Shown one piece after another: positions 43,384-53,249 of a DNA stretch of 64,000 nucleotides; position 1 is the first letter of the stretch, and every line of letters begins with the position of its first letter. Position numbers and translations under genes: made by a program. The stretch spans positions 2,027,804 to 2,091,803 of the forward strand of contig NZ_LT732529.1 of the NCBI RefSeq assembly GCF_900156865.1, read 5' to 3'. The DNA comes from Litchfieldia sinesaloumensis. Its GTDB lineage: Bacteria; Bacillota; Bacilli; Bacillales; Bacillaceae_L. The notes beneath the pieces were generated by a model, which made no database searches, was not told the origin of the DNA, and saw only the letters and a list, made by a program, of their open reading frames with translations.

Positions 43384-44142
43384 TTAATCATGGGTAATTA
43401 ATTGAAGTGAATGCCCATAAAATTGAGATAGATCATCGTCTTTAACATGCTCAAATTCATCTGCACTTCCATGAAAATGAAGGTTTTTATTTAAACATGC
43501 TACATGTGACACTTTTTCAGATACCGTCCCAACATCATGGGTAACTAAAATCAATGTAATTCCCTTATTCTTATTTATGTCTTCAAGCATATTGTAAAAA
43601 GCTTGAACCGTTTGAGCATCCACCCCAACTGTTGGTTCATCAAGAATTAAAAGTTCAGGCTCGCTAACTAGTGCCCGAGCGATAAAAACTCGTTGCTGTT
43701 GTCCTCCTGAAAGCTCACCAATGTTTCGATTTAAAAATTCTTCCATCCCTACAGATTGAAGAGCTTTAATCACTTTTTTCCTATGTTCATGCTTTAAAAA
43801 TCGAAACAAACCAAGTTTTGCAGTGAGTCCGCTTGAAACAACCTCAAACACAGTGGCCGGAAAGCCTGAATTAAAACTGTTCGCCTTTTGAGAAACGAAT
43901 CCAATTTTAGGCCATTCTCTGAATTTTGAAATCGGTGTTCCAAATAGTTCAATGGAACCACTTTGAAGTTTAACAAGACCAAGAATACTCTTTAACAGAG
44001 TAGTTTTACCCGAACCATTAGGTCCAACAATTGCTAAAAATGAACCTTTTGGAACAAGTAAATGGATGTCTTCTAATACGGTTTGCTCATCGTATCGAAA
44101 AGAGAGATCCTTTATCGTTAATACCGAATTTGATTGTGCCAA
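43384..44142 (-). CDS. znuC: Zinc ABC transporter ATP-binding protein ZnuC
   Basis: 252 residues: Walker A VGPNGSGKTTL, Q-loop FVSQKANSF, signature [11 protein letters not shown], Walker B LLILDEPTVGVD, switch His in LVTHDVG. 20 bp before znuB. No zinc-binding lipoprotein (znuA) gene is in the window. Confidence 0.93.
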   Translation of the reverse strand: MAQSNSVLTIKDLSFRYDEQTVLEDIHLLVPKGSFLAIVGPNGSGKTTLLKSILGLVKLQSGSIELFGTPISKFREWPKIGFVSQKANSFNSGFPATVFEVVSSGLTAKLGLFRFLKHEHRKKVIKALQSVGMEEFLNRNIGELSGGQQQRVFIARALVSEPELLILDEPTVGVDAQTVQAFYNMLEDINKNKGITLILVTHDVGTVSEKVSHVACLNKNLHFHGSADEFEHVKDDDLSQFYGHSLQLITHD

Positions 44143-44258
44143 ATTATCACCTTATTTTTTATTGGCTGTCTTCTAAGAGTTTGTTGTAGCGAAAAGCTAA
44201 CGGGTTAATAGACAACAAAGCATGTGAAAACAGCCTTTATTTAATTAATATAACTTAT

Positions 44259-44273
44259 TAAGAATCATTACGA
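44259..44273 (-). promoter_or_regulatory. Zur-box-like operator upstream of znuC
   Basis: On the minus strand TCGTAATGATTCTTA matches the Bacillus Zur box TCGTAATNATTACGA perfectly in the left half and partly in the right half. It lies 117 bp upstream of znuC in an A/T-rich promoter region. Confidence 0.65.
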
Positions 44274-44422
44274 TTTATACTTTATGAAGTATACAGGATG
44301 GTGCATATAAAGTAAAGCGTTACTCCTCCACTTTGAAAATGAGTAACTTTTCTTGTTTTAATTTATGCACATACCATTTCCTTATGAAATAAACTAACGT
44401 GAGGATGGTGAAGAACAGGAAA

Positions 44423-44680
44423 ATGAATATTTATCAGCAGATTGTTAATCAAAAATTAAAAACCTTAACTCCAGATGACTTACTGAAATATGGAAAACAA
44501 TATAATATACATGTAACAAAGGAACAAGCAACAAATGTTCTACATTTAATTCGTAAAAAGACACATATAAATATATTCAACCCCGATGAAAAAAATCAAC
44601 TATTGAGAGAGATTGCCCAAATCACAAGTCCTGAGGTTGCTAGAAAATTAAATCAATTATTTATCAAATTTACAAATTAA
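44423..44680 (+). CDS. yqfT: DUF2624 (YqfT-like) protein
   Basis: 85 residues, all-helical, MNIYQQIVNQKLKTLTPDDL, with KYGKQYNIHVTKEQA and EVARKLNQLF. This is the DUF2624/YqfT family. Function unknown. ACAGGA lies before the ATG; the frame is open 8 codons upstream. Divergent from znuC and convergent with nfo. Confidence 0.85.
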   Translation: MNIYQQIVNQKLKTLTPDDLLKYGKQYNIHVTKEQATNVLHLIRKKTHINIFNPDEKNQLLREIAQITSPEVARKLNQLFIKFTN

Positions 44681-44708
44681 AAAGCTGTCTGCATTAGACA
44701 GCTTTTTT
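44678..44708. terminator. Bidirectional terminator yqfT / nfo
   Basis: AAAAAGCTGTCT/AGACAGCTTTTT, 12-bp stem, 5-base loop. Confidence 0.92.
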
Positions 44709-44712
44709 CACT

Positions 44713-45606
44713 TTACTGATTCATAATTTTTTCTAGTAAGCCCTCATCAAAAGACTCTTGGCGAATCATCTCAATTTCATACTTGTATGGAGCCTTTTTG
44801 TTGTTTTTATCCTCGCCAACATATGGAGTTTCCAGTATCTTAGGAACACTTCCGAGTGATGGGTGATGAGCAATATAATTAAGTGCCTTGAATCCTATTT
44901 TTCCAAATCCAATATTTTCGTGGCGATCCTTGCTCGCACCTTTTTCATTCTTACTGTCATTGACATGAAGGACCTTAATGCGATCAATTCCGATTAGCTT
45001 ATCAAATTGTTCCAAAACTCCATCAAAATCATTCACAATATCATATCCAGCATCGTGTGTATGACAAGTATCAAAGCAAACAGAAAGCTTTTCGTTATGT
45101 GTAACACCATCAATAATCTGCGCGATTTCCTCAAATGATCTTCCACATTCGGTGCCCTTTCCGGCCATCGTTTCTAATGCAATCTGTACTTTATGATCTT
45201 TTGTTAATACCTCATTTAAACCTTCAATGATTTTCTTTATTCCCGCTTCTGCACCAGCACCAACGTGTGCTCCAGGATGAAGAACAATTTGATTTGCTCC
45301 TAGTGCTTCTGTTCTCTCAATTTCAGAACGTAAAAAGTTAACTCCCAGTTCGAATGTAGCAGGATTCGATGTATTTCCAATGTTAATAATATATGGAGCA
45401 TGGACAACAATTTCATCTATCCCATTTTCTTTCATATGGGCATGACCTGCTTCTATATTTAGGTCCTCAATCTTTTTGCGTCTTGTATTTTGTGGTGCTC
45501 CCGTATAAATCATAAACGTATTTGCACCATAAGAGACAGCTTCTTCACTAGCGGCAAGAAGCATATTCTTTCCACTCATCGAAACATGTGAGCCTATTTT
45601 AAGCAT
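44713..45606 (-). CDS. nfo: Deoxyribonuclease IV (AP endonuclease)
   Basis: 297 residues, [19 protein letters not shown]-barrel AP endonuclease 2 family. Metal ligands are visible in [60 protein letters not shown] and ILETPY. Cuts DNA 5' of abasic sites in base-excision repair; spore DNA repair role in B. subtilis (YqfS). Confidence 0.96.
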   Translation of the reverse strand: MLKIGSHVSMSGKNMLLAASEEAVSYGANTFMIYTGAPQNTRRKKIEDLNIEAGHAHMKENGIDEIVVHAPYIINIGNTSNPATFELGVNFLRSEIERTEALGANQIVLHPGAHVGAGAEAGIKKIIEGLNEVLTKDHKVQIALETMAGKGTECGRSFEEIAQIIDGVTHNEKLSVCFDTCHTHDAGYDIVNDFDGVLEQFDKLIGIDRIKVLHVNDSKNEKGASKDRHENIGFGKIGFKALNYIAHHPSLGSVPKILETPYVGEDKNNKKAPYKYEIEMIRQESFDEGLLEKIMNQ

Positions 45607-45664
45607 TTTTATACACTCCTATCTCCCCAAAAAATAACATAGAACATATTATCATAAAAATAAT

Positions 45665-46972
45665 TTATTTTCTTTTTAAGCGTCTTTGACGTTTTTTGAA
45701 GTCTTCCATTTCTCTATTCATCTTTTTCTTATAACCTGGTTTTACCTCTTTCGGCTTTTTCACTTTACTTTGTGCCATTTTATCAATTTCATCTACTTGT
45801 TTTTTTCGTTCTTTACGCTTATTTCGCTCACCAATTTTAGTCAATTCACCTTTTTCAAGGTCCATATTCACAAAGGTAACACCCATTTTTTCTAGTCGTG
45901 CAAGTGCATCTTCATCACTTAGTTCATAAATGCTTGCTGCTATTCCTGAGTTGCCCGCTCTTGCAGTTCGACCAACACGGTGGATATAGAAATCTAAATC
46001 ACTAGGTAGTTCATAGTTAATAACATGACTAACACCCTCAATGTCAATTCCTCTTGCAGCTAAATCCGTTGCAACAACATATTGGAACTCTAGTGAATTA
46101 ATTTGCTTCATAACCTTCTTTCGTTCACGTGGAGGAAGGTCACCGTGAATTCTTCCAACCTTCAATCCTTTTTCGATTAAACGATCGGCTACTTCGTCTG
46201 CCATTTTCTTCGTATTCGTAAAGATAATCGCTAAATATGGGTTATATACCTCTAGCATTGACTTTAGTAGATTTATCTTATTTCGATGGCGCAGTGGAAT
46301 TAAAATATGTTCAACCTTAGCAGCCGTTGCCTGTTCAGGTGCGACATGAGTGTACCTAGGGTTTTCCATATATTTTTTTAGAAATGGCTTAAGTTTTTCA
46401 GGAATAGTTGCCGAAAACACAAGAATTTGCAGGTTTTCTGGCATTCTTGATGCTATCTGATCAACATCCTCAATAAACCCCATATCCAGCATTAAATCAG
46501 CTTCATCAACGACGATTTGATCAGCTGTATAAACTTGTAAAGCCTGCTCCTTAATAAGGTCATTGATTCTTCCCGGCGTACCCACAACAATATGTGGTTG
46601 TGTTTTTAATTTTTCAATGGCACGTACCTTGTCGGTCCCACCAACAAATAATTTAGCTGTAATTGGGTTGTCTATACTAAATTTACTAATTTTCACTATT
46701 TCTTTATGAATTTGTGTCGCAAGCTCTCGTGTAGGTGCAGTTATTACAGCTTGTACCTCTTGTTTAGCAGGGTCAATTTTATTAATGATTGGCAATAAAT
46801 ACGCATGTGTTTTACCTGTACCTGTTTGTGATTGGCCAATTGCGCTTTCGCCTCGCTGTATACTTGGTATTAACCGTTCCTGAATCTCTGTTGGTTTTGT
46901 AAATTTAATTTCACGTAAAGCCTCTAGTATAAATGGCTGTAACTGAAAACGTTCAAAATCTTGTACTGTCAT
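45665..46972 (-). CDS. cshB: DEAD-box RNA helicase CshB
   Basis: 435 residues: Q motif (FILEALREIKFTKPTEIQ), I GQSQTGTGKTHA, Ia PTRELATQ, II VDEADLMLD, III FSATIP, V VATDLAARGID, VI HRVGRTARAG, and a basic Lys/Arg-rich tail (about 375-435). Cold-shock and RNA-decay helicase; the locus next to nfo is that of B. subtilis cshB (yqfR). GAGGGA precedes the ATG. Confidence 0.94.
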   Translation of the reverse strand: MTVQDFERFQLQPFILEALREIKFTKPTEIQERLIPSIQRGESAIGQSQTGTGKTHAYLLPIINKIDPAKQEVQAVITAPTRELATQIHKEIVKISKFSIDNPITAKLFVGGTDKVRAIEKLKTQPHIVVGTPGRINDLIKEQALQVYTADQIVVDEADLMLDMGFIEDVDQIASRMPENLQILVFSATIPEKLKPFLKKYMENPRYTHVAPEQATAAKVEHILIPLRHRNKINLLKSMLEVYNPYLAIIFTNTKKMADEVADRLIEKGLKVGRIHGDLPPRERKKVMKQINSLEFQYVVATDLAARGIDIEGVSHVINYELPSDLDFYIHRVGRTARAGNSGIAASIYELSDEDALARLEKMGVTFVNMDLEKGELTKIGERNKRKERKKQVDEIDKMAQSKVKKPKEVKPGYKKKMNREMEDFKKRQRRLKRK

Positions 46973-47200
46973 TACGATCCCTCATTTATTTAAGCAAATT
47001 TTTCTGTAAGGTTTGGTCCATATACATCTATTATTAATAACCTAACAATTAATTATAATGGAAAGTAGTTAAAAACACCAATCAAGCCCAATCTGAGATT
47101 AGGTAAAACATTTAAAATCTTTTCGCATATTCTAAAAATAAGGTATTATCACTATATTTTTTTACTTATCTTAGTGCAATTTGAAAGGAGGATAAGTACA

Positions 47201-47776
47201 TTGTTTTATCCAAGACAGCCAATGAATCAGATGAGATCAATGGGACGTATGAGACCACCTTCTGGCTTTGGGAACCCTTATGGATTTCAGCCACCCAGAA
47301 TGCCTGGTAGAATGCCCGGTATGCAAGGAATGCCTGGAAGATCCGGTGGAATAGGTGGATTATTGAAACGATTAATCCCAGGCATGGGACAGTCAAATCC
47401 AATGCAGGGAATGGGAGGAATGCCTGGTTTCTTAAATTCCACTGGAATGCAGGGAATGAATTCAGGTACTCTACAAAATTTAGCCAATCCCTCAAATCTC
47501 AGTGCAATTATGGGAAATGTACAAAAATCATTAAAAATGGCAGAATCCGTTGTTCCAATGGTTCAGCAATATGGACCACTGATGAAAAACATACCGTCAA
47601 TGATTAAAATGTATAACGCTATTAAAAATGCAGGAAATGATGAAAATGAAGAGAATGATGAAAACGAGACGATTTCACTTTCTGATGTAACTTCAGATGG
47701 TGATGAACTTGAAATAGCAGAAGAAAAACCAAAGGCAAGTGGTACAGGAAAATCAGTACCAAAGCTTTACATTTAA
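47201..47776 (+). CDS. yqfQ: YqfQ-family Met/Gly/Pro-rich protein
   Basis: 191 residues: N-terminal half rich in Met, Gly, Pro and Arg with repeats of MPGRMPGMQGMPG type, then a helical segment with SAIMGNVQKSLKMAESVVPMVQQYGPLMKNIPSM, the conserved VrrA/YqfQ core, and an acidic tail ending KSVPKLYI. The start is TTG at 47201, 9 bases after AAAGGAGG; a GTG at 47174 lies upstream. Possibly spore or surface associated; function not established. Confidence 0.82.
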   Translation: MFYPRQPMNQMRSMGRMRPPSGFGNPYGFQPPRMPGRMPGMQGMPGRSGGIGGLLKRLIPGMGQSNPMQGMGGMPGFLNSTGMQGMNSGTLQNLANPSNLSAIMGNVQKSLKMAESVVPMVQQYGPLMKNIPSMIKMYNAIKNAGNDENEENDENETISLSDVTSDGDELEIAEEKPKASGTGKSVPKLYI

Positions 47777-47879
47777 AAGACTTTGTAATATCATCCATAC
47801 TCAGATATAATAAATACGAGATTACGAGAGTACCAGAAGGTATTAGCTATCCGATTTATTAGCTGAGGAGGAGAAGTGA

Positions 47880-48827
47880 ATGGAAGTAATCAAAATCGCA
47901 CCACGAGGTTATTGCTATGGTGTAGTTGATGCGATGGTTATTGCGAAAAATGCCGCTTTAGATAAAACATTACCAAGACCCATTTATATATTAGGAATGA
48001 TCGTTCACAATAAACATGTAACAGATGCCTTTGAGGAAGAAGGAATTATTACACTTGATGGACCTAATCGTTTAGACATCCTAAATCAGGTTAAGGAAGG
48101 TACTGTTATCTTCACAGCCCATGGTGTTTCACCTGAAGTGAAGAAGCTAGCACGTGACAAAGGCTTAGTTACCCTTGATGCGACCTGCCCTGATGTTACA
48201 AGAACACATGACTTAATCGAGGAAAAAACGGCCGAAGGCTTCGATATTATTTATATCGGTAAAAAAGGTCATCCCGAGCCAGAAGGTGCGTTAGGTGTTG
48301 CACCACGATATGTTCACCTGGTTGAAACAATTGAAGATGTGGAAAATTTAGTGCTTAGTAACGATAAAATAGTTGTAACAAACCAAACAACAATGAGCCA
48401 ATGGGATGTTCTTCATGTAATGGAAAAAGTACAAGAAAAGTTTCCACACGCTGAGGCCCATAAGGAAATTTGTTTAGCAACCCAGGTACGTCAAGAAGCA
48501 GTTGCAGAGCAAGCAACTGTGGCAGACCTAACAATTGTAGTCGGAGATCCAAAAAGTAATAACTCTAATCGTCTTGCACAGGTTTCTGAAGAAATTGCAG
48601 GCACAAGAGCTTATCGTGTAGCTGACGTAAGCGATATCCAGCTTGAATGGCTTGAAGGAGTAGAAAAGGTAGCTGTTACAGCAGGCGCTTCAACTCCAAC
48701 ACCTATTACAAAAGAAGTGATTAACTTCTTAGAACAATATGATCCAGAAAAAGAAGAAACGTGGGAACGCGTCCGTAAAGTTCCACTTATGAAAGTATTA
48801 CCAAAAGTGAAAGCTGCTAAAAAATAA
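47880..48827 (+). CDS. ispH: 4-hydroxy-3-methylbut-2-enyl diphosphate reductase
   Basis: Last MEP-pathway enzyme, making IPP and DMAPP. 315 residues; cluster cysteines Cys12 (GYCYGV), [11 protein letters not shown] and [13 protein letters not shown], with substrate His in FTAHGVSP and the catalytic Glu region in GHPEPEG. GAGGAG precedes the ATG. Followed by a strong terminator. Confidence 0.97.
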   Translation: MEVIKIAPRGYCYGVVDAMVIAKNAALDKTLPRPIYILGMIVHNKHVTDAFEEEGIITLDGPNRLDILNQVKEGTVIFTAHGVSPEVKKLARDKGLVTLDATCPDVTRTHDLIEEKTAEGFDIIYIGKKGHPEPEGALGVAPRYVHLVETIEDVENLVLSNDKIVVTNQTTMSQWDVLHVMEKVQEKFPHAEAHKEICLATQVRQEAVAEQATVADLTIVVGDPKSNNSNRLAQVSEEIAGTRAYRVADVSDIQLEWLEGVEKVAVTAGASTPTPITKEVINFLEQYDPEKEETWERVRKVPLMKVLPKVKAAKK

Positions 48828-48830
48828 ATC

Positions 48831-48866
48831 AAAAGGTACTCCAGTAATAAAAGTGGAGTACCTTTT
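48831..48866. terminator. Bidirectional terminator ispH / yqfO
   Basis: AAAAGGTACTCCA/TGGAGTACCTTTT, 13-bp stem. Confidence 0.92.
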
Positions 48867-48873
48867 TATCTGT

Positions 48874-50001
48874 TTATAAGAATGTAAATGGGTCAGTATT
48901 TATCTCTGATGGAATAACAGAAACCTCGAATTTCTTTTTCTGGAATAATGCTGTTAGTACATGCGTTACCCCTTTTTTCATGACCTTTTCAATATGATGA
49001 CCAGGGTCAACAATATTTAGCCCCATCATCATTGCATCATGTGCAACATGATAATACATATCACCCGTTACATACACATCGGCTCCAGCTCTTTTTGCAT
49101 GTGAAATATATTTATTGCCATCACCACCAAGCACGGCTACCTTCTTCACTTTATCTGTAAGCGTTCCTACAACCCGTAATCCCTCTACATCTAATCTCTC
49201 TTTCACATGTTGTGCAAATTGCTCAAGTGTCATCTCTGTTTTAAGATATCCGACTCGACCGAGCCCAAGCACATTACCCTCATTTTCAAGTGGATAAATA
49301 TCAAATGCAACCTCTTCATATGGATGCGCCTTTAGCATAGCTGATACTACTCTTTTTTGTAGACCACTTGGAAAAACTGTTTCAATTTTAATCTCATCTA
49401 CTTCTTCCAATCTACCTACTTCCCCTATATGCGGACTAGTACCTTCACGAGGTAAAAACGTCCCGGTTCCAGAGCTATTAAACGTACAGTGACTATAGTC
49501 CCCGATAAATCCAGCACCAGCATCACCTAAAGCTGCGCGAACATCATTGGCAGACTCCCTAGGCACATAGACGGCAAGTTTTTTTAGTTTTTCTTCAAAT
49601 GTTGGAGCAAGCAACTCTGTATTTGTTAATTCTAATGCACTTGCTAATAGATCATTTACTCCGCCAACAGCCACATCTAAGTTAGTATGTGCTGCATAAA
49701 CCGCAACATTATGTACGATGCATTTCTCAATAATTCTTCCTGAAGGTGTATCTGTTTGTAATGATTTTAACGGACGAAAGATGGGCGGGTGATGCGCAAT
49801 AATTAAATCCACTTCATTTGCTATGGCTTCATCAACGACAGATTCTAGTACATCAAGCGCCACCATGATTTTTTTTATCGGTTTATTTAAAGTACCAATT
49901 TGAAGACCGTTTTTTTCTCTATCTCCCTCAACCGCTAAATGCTTTGGAGAAAATTGCTCAAACACTTGGATCACTTCGTATCCATTTGGTATTTTACTCA
50001 A
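48874..50001 (-). CDS. yqfO: Nif3-like dinuclear metal-centre protein YqfO
   Basis: 375 residues. Nif3/DUF34 fold with metal motifs (DLIIAHHPPIFRPL, AAHTNLDVAVGGVNDLLA; C-terminal VTGDMYYHVAHDA) interrupted by a CutA/PII-like insert (about 130-230; KLAVYVPRESANDVRAALGDAGAG), as in the Bacillus form. Possibly GTP cyclohydrolase-like or cofactor-repair related; unproven. The start is TTG at 50001, 7 bases after AGGAGG, overlapping the trmK stop (TTGA). Confidence 0.92.
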   Translation of the reverse strand: MSKIPNGYEVIQVFEQFSPKHLAVEGDREKNGLQIGTLNKPIKKIMVALDVLESVVDEAIANEVDLIIAHHPPIFRPLKSLQTDTPSGRIIEKCIVHNVAVYAAHTNLDVAVGGVNDLLASALELTNTELLAPTFEEKLKKLAVYVPRESANDVRAALGDAGAGFIGDYSHCTFNSSGTGTFLPREGTSPHIGEVGRLEEVDEIKIETVFPSGLQKRVVSAMLKAHPYEEVAFDIYPLENEGNVLGLGRVGYLKTEMTLEQFAQHVKERLDVEGLRVVGTLTDKVKKVAVLGGDGNKYISHAKRAGADVYVTGDMYYHVAHDAMMMGLNIVDPGHHIEKVMKKGVTHVLTALFQKKKFEVSVIPSEINTDPFTFL

Positions 50002-50702
50002 TTTACAGCCTCCTTTACTATTGTAATCTTTTTTTGGAGCTCTTGTTTCCGAGAAAGGTTTTCAGGGGATTCCTCAGCTATTTCTAATTGACTCATTATA
50101 TTTTCCCAGTGTTTTAATTCATGTGACCATTTTTTCTTAAATACTGCGTTTTTCTCTTTAACTAAGAACGGACCAAGCAAAATTTCTTGTTCTTTATTTT
50201 CATAAGGGTTGAGAGGATCTCCGTTTTCTGCAACGAGGACTTCATATATTTTTTTATCCTCCTCAAGGATTTCTTCAGCTATGAGTTCCCAACCGTTTTC
50301 AATTAGCCATTCTCTAATCGTAGAGGCGCCAATATTTGGCTGAAGAACGAGTCGTTCGACACCTTGAAGCTTATCCTTACCATTGTCTAGTATAGATCGA
50401 ATAAGTGAACCTCCCATACCTGCAATGGTAATACATGTTACCTCATTTGGTTGAATAACCTCTAAACCGTCTCCCTTACGCGCTTCGATTTTTAAATCTA
50501 AATTATTTTTTTTGATTTGTTTTTTAGCTGATTGCAGGGGCCCTTCTGCTACTTCGCCAGCAACACCTCTTGTGATTATCCCATTTAGGAATGCATAACA
50601 AGGAAGATACGCGTGATCAGAGCCAATATCGGCTAAAATAGCGCCTTTTGGTATGTATGATGCGACTGTTTCAAGCCGTTTTGATAGCTTTTCTTCATTC
50701 AT
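49998..50702 (-). CDS. trmK: tRNA (adenine(22)-N(1))-methyltransferase TrmK
   Basis: 234 residues: Rossmann SAM site LADIGSDHAYLPCYAF, CITIAGMGGSLIRSIL and LQPNIGASTIREWL, then a helical C-terminus. Methylates A22 in tRNA. The ATG at 50702 has a weak GTGGTG site. Coupled to yqfO. Confidence 0.93.
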   Translation of the reverse strand: MNEEKLSKRLETVASYIPKGAILADIGSDHAYLPCYAFLNGIITRGVAGEVAEGPLQSAKKQIKKNNLDLKIEARKGDGLEVIQPNEVTCITIAGMGGSLIRSILDNGKDKLQGVERLVLQPNIGASTIREWLIENGWELIAEEILEEDKKIYEVLVAENGDPLNPYENKEQEILLGPFLVKEKNAVFKKKWSHELKHWENIMSQLEIAEESPENLSRKQELQKKITIVKEAVN

Positions 50703-50791
50703 TAAAAACACCACATTTACTTTAATTTAATTAGTTTTCATTATACAAGAAGTGAAAAGAAACTTCCATTAGGCTTGATATAGGCAGAAAA

Positions 50792-50820
50792 AAACCCTTT
50801 ACATTTTGTGCAAAGGGTTT
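50792..50820 (-). terminator. Terminator of cccA
   Basis: AAACCCTTT/AAAGGGTTT stem with an 11-base loop and a T-run on the minus strand. Confidence 0.82.
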
Positions 50821-50829
50821 ATTAGTTAT

Positions 50830-51180
50830 TTATTTTTGTTCGGTTAACCAAGTAGCTAGTTCTTCAAGTTGTGCTGGATCTGAAACTAAATTAGGTGGCA
50901 TTATACCTTTACCATTTGTAACGACATTTTCGATTTCTTCAACAGAAAGTTCAGTGCCTTTTAATGCAGGTCCTGCACCACCACTTAAATCTGCACCATG
51001 ACATGATGAACATTTACCTTGGTAAAGCTCTTCTGGGGAAGCAGCAGCTGTTTCTGGAGCTTCTTCACCTGCGTTTGCCATTTCGTCCATATTACCTAGT
51101 CCAATAAAGCCCAGTAGGAATATAAGTCCGATACCGAACACTGCAATCAAAGCAAATGGTATTAATGGATTCTTTTTCAT
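50830..51180 (-). CDS. cccA: Membrane-anchored cytochrome c-550
   Basis: 116 residues: N-terminal TM anchor (8-30), an Ala/Glu linker, then a small class I cytochrome c with heme site CSSCHGADL (about 57-61) and distal Met in GIMPPNL. Electron carrier on the outer membrane face. GGGAGG precedes the ATG. Same locus as cccA near sigA in B. subtilis. Confidence 0.93.
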   Translation of the reverse strand: MKKNPLIPFALIAVFGIGLIFLLGFIGLGNMDEMANAGEEAPETAAASPEELYQGKCSSCHGADLSGGAGPALKGTELSVEEIENVVTNGKGIMPPNLVSDPAQLEELATWLTEQK

Positions 51181-51365
51181 TTTCTGACCTCCCTTACACT
51201 ATGTACATCATAAATGTTAATATAATTGTTATTCTATACAAACACTCTCTATTTTACTTGAAAAATGATAGAAGTTAAAGTCTAATTTGTACAAGAACAC
51301 AATTAACGTATTATTGTAAAATTTTTTTACACAAAAATGTCATAAAAATGTCATAAAAACACCAA

Positions 51366-51393
51366 AACCTCCTTACAAACATGTAAGAAGGTT
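51366..51393 (-). terminator. Terminator of the acyl-CoA dehydrogenase gene
   Basis: AACCT-x-CTTACA/TGTAAG-x-AGGTT stem followed by T-rich sequence on the minus strand. Confidence 0.75.
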
Positions 51394-51412
51394 CAATGCT
51401 AAAAGTTTTATA

Positions 51413-52552
51413 CTAACATCCTAGTGAACGTGCTATGACCATTCGTTGAATTTCAGATGTTCCTTCTCCAATTTCTAGTAACTTCGCATCGCGCATCATT
51501 CGTTCAACCTGATATTCCTTCATATAGCCATACCCACCGTGTATTTGAACAGCTTGATTTGTAACTTCCATACAGATTTCGGATGCATAGAGTTTTGCCA
51601 TTGATGCTTCTTTAGAAAATTGGCGACCCTGATCTTTCAACCAAGCAGCTTTATACACCATATTCCTTGCTAACTCTATTTTCATCGCCATATCGGCTAA
51701 CTTAAATTGAATGGCTTGAAAGCCTGATAATGATTTACCGAATTGCTTACGCTCTTTGGCATAAGCTAATGCCTTCTCATATGCACCTTGTGCTATTCCA
51801 ACAGCCATTGCTCCAATGCCAATTCTGCCACCATCTAGGGTAATTAGAAACTGTCTGAAGCCTTCTCCCGGTTTTCCTAGTAGATTATCTTCCGGAACAC
51901 AAACGTCCTCTAGAACTAATTCAGTGGTGTTTGAAGCATTGAGCCCCATTTTCTCATAATTATCAATTATCGTAAATCCTTCGGCATCGGTAGGGACAAT
52001 AATAGCACTTATTTCTTTTTTTGTTCCATCTCGGCCAGTGATTGCCGTGAGAGCTAAATGCTTAGCATAGCTTGCATTTGTAATAAAGCACTTATTTCCA
52101 TTAATGATAAATTCATGATTTTTCAGAACGGCCTCGGTTTGGGTTCCTCCCGCGTCAGAACCTGCATTTGGTTCGGTCAATCCAAACGCCCCGAGAGATT
52201 CACCTGTACAGATAGGTGTTAAGTATTTTTGTTTTTGCTCTTCAGTTCCAAATAGATAAAGAGGCGCACCACCAAGTGAGATATGAGCAGAATATGTAAT
52301 TCCGGTTGAACCACAGGCACGACTTAGTTCTTCAACAACGATGGCAAAACTGATTGTGTCTGAACCGGCTCCACCATAATCCTCTGGAAACGGCAAACCC
52401 ATCATCCCTAATTCACTAAGCTTATCAAAAACTTCTCTGGGGAAGCGTTTATCTTTATCTCGCTGCTCAGCACCTGGAGCAACTTCTTCCTCAGAAAATT
52501 CCCTAATGGTCTTTTGAATCAACTTTTGCTCTGTCGTTAAATCGAAATTCAT
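51413..52552 (-). CDS. Acyl-CoA dehydrogenase
   Basis: 379 residues of FAD-dependent acyl-CoA dehydrogenase: GLPFPEDYGG, FGLTEPNAGSDAGG, ITNASYAKHL, RKQFGKSLSGFQ, QIHGGYGYMKEYQVERMMRDAK and the catalytic Glu region IGEGTSEIQRMVIAR. Short/branched-chain type by length, like B. subtilis MmgC or AcdA; exact substrate not determinable. It is not part of the B. subtilis sigA-cccA locus, so this is a local insertion or relocation. Confidence 0.93.
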   Translation of the reverse strand: MNFDLTTEQKLIQKTIREFSEEEVAPGAEQRDKDKRFPREVFDKLSELGMMGLPFPEDYGGAGSDTISFAIVVEELSRACGSTGITYSAHISLGGAPLYLFGTEEQKQKYLTPICTGESLGAFGLTEPNAGSDAGGTQTEAVLKNHEFIINGNKCFITNASYAKHLALTAITGRDGTKKEISAIIVPTDAEGFTIIDNYEKMGLNASNTTELVLEDVCVPEDNLLGKPGEGFRQFLITLDGGRIGIGAMAVGIAQGAYEKALAYAKERKQFGKSLSGFQAIQFKLADMAMKIELARNMVYKAAWLKDQGRQFSKEASMAKLYASEICMEVTNQAVQIHGGYGYMKEYQVERMMRDAKLLEIGEGTSEIQRMVIARSLGC

Positions 52553-52620
52553 TTATACCCCTCCCATTGTATGCGTTTTCACACTCTATTATATAGGGAG
52601 TTTCCGAATTTTAAAACAGT

Positions 52621-53154
52621 TTAAATATTTAGCATAATTAGGATTGAGGCAATGCTTCCAAGGATACCAGCAATTAAAAAATATTTCTTCCTAGAAAAAA
52701 CACCAATCAGAACCCAACTAATACAGTTCGATAAAATAATTCCAAACAAATAAAATCCTTGACCATTAAAGAAATGTTCACTTACATTCACTGAAAAAAG
52801 AAGGATTAGAAGCGCTAGAATAATGGAACCGATATGAATGAGTAATGAATTTTTGCGATTAATTACGAGACCTAAAATGCAGACAATTAAAAAAATAAAG
52901 TTGATTACCATTTGCAATATAGGAGATATTTCAGTAAAATAAGTGACAAGAAATAAAACTGGTAAAAGTAAACCAATTCCCAGTATCGTAAAAAAAGTTT
53001 TTCTAGTTGGTGTTGATTTTGTTGCTGGTGGAGTAATTCCCTCCCCTTCTGTATATAAGGAGAGTAGGAAATTGCAATAAGCTTCTGGCAGTAAGCGATT
53101 CTCACGCCAATATAAGATTTCGTTAACAATGATTTTTTTTCTGTCTTGATTCAT
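52621..53154 (-). CDS. Hypothetical multi-pass membrane protein
   Basis: 177 residues. The cytoplasmic N-terminus (about 1-50; IIVNEILYWRENRLLPEAYCNFLLSLYTEG) resembles the small helical domain found in front of many Bacillus membrane proteins. About six TM helices follow in three pairs. The ATG at 53154 follows AGGTGA; the frame is open 11 codons more. Not recognised as a named family; another locus difference from B. subtilis. Confidence 0.7.
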   Translation of the reverse strand: MNQDRKKIIVNEILYWRENRLLPEAYCNFLLSLYTEGEGITPPATKSTPTRKTFFTILGIGLLLPVLFLVTYFTEISPILQMVINFIFLIVCILGLVINRKNSLLIHIGSIILALLILLFSVNVSEHFFNGQGFYLFGIILSNCISWVLIGVFSRKKYFLIAGILGSIASILIMLNI

Positions 53155-53202
53155 GAAAGCGTTCACCTGTTCTTTAAGAATAATCAAATGGCATAAAAAA
53201 AA

Positions 53203-53232
53203 TAGTTTACTTCAATTTTATGAAGTAAACTA
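53203..53232 (-). terminator. Terminator downstream of sigA
   Basis: TAGTTTACTTCA/TGAAGTAAACTA, 12-bp stem, 6-base loop, T-run on the minus strand. The repeat copy E lies between it and sigA. Confidence 0.88.
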
Positions 53233-53249
53233 CGAAATGTAAAGAACAG

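Noticed and set aside
47166-47495. Leftward open frames opposite yqfQ and other genes (also 26263-26751, 29176-29526, 41037-41489)
   Set aside because: They mirror the codon structure of strongly coding genes on the other strand, lack ribosome binding sites and have no recognisable protein features.
51335-51357. Direct repeat of ATGTCATAAAA downstream of cccA's promoter region
   Set aside because: Two short A/T-rich units next to a terminator; no third unit or CRISPR-like spacing, probably replication slippage.
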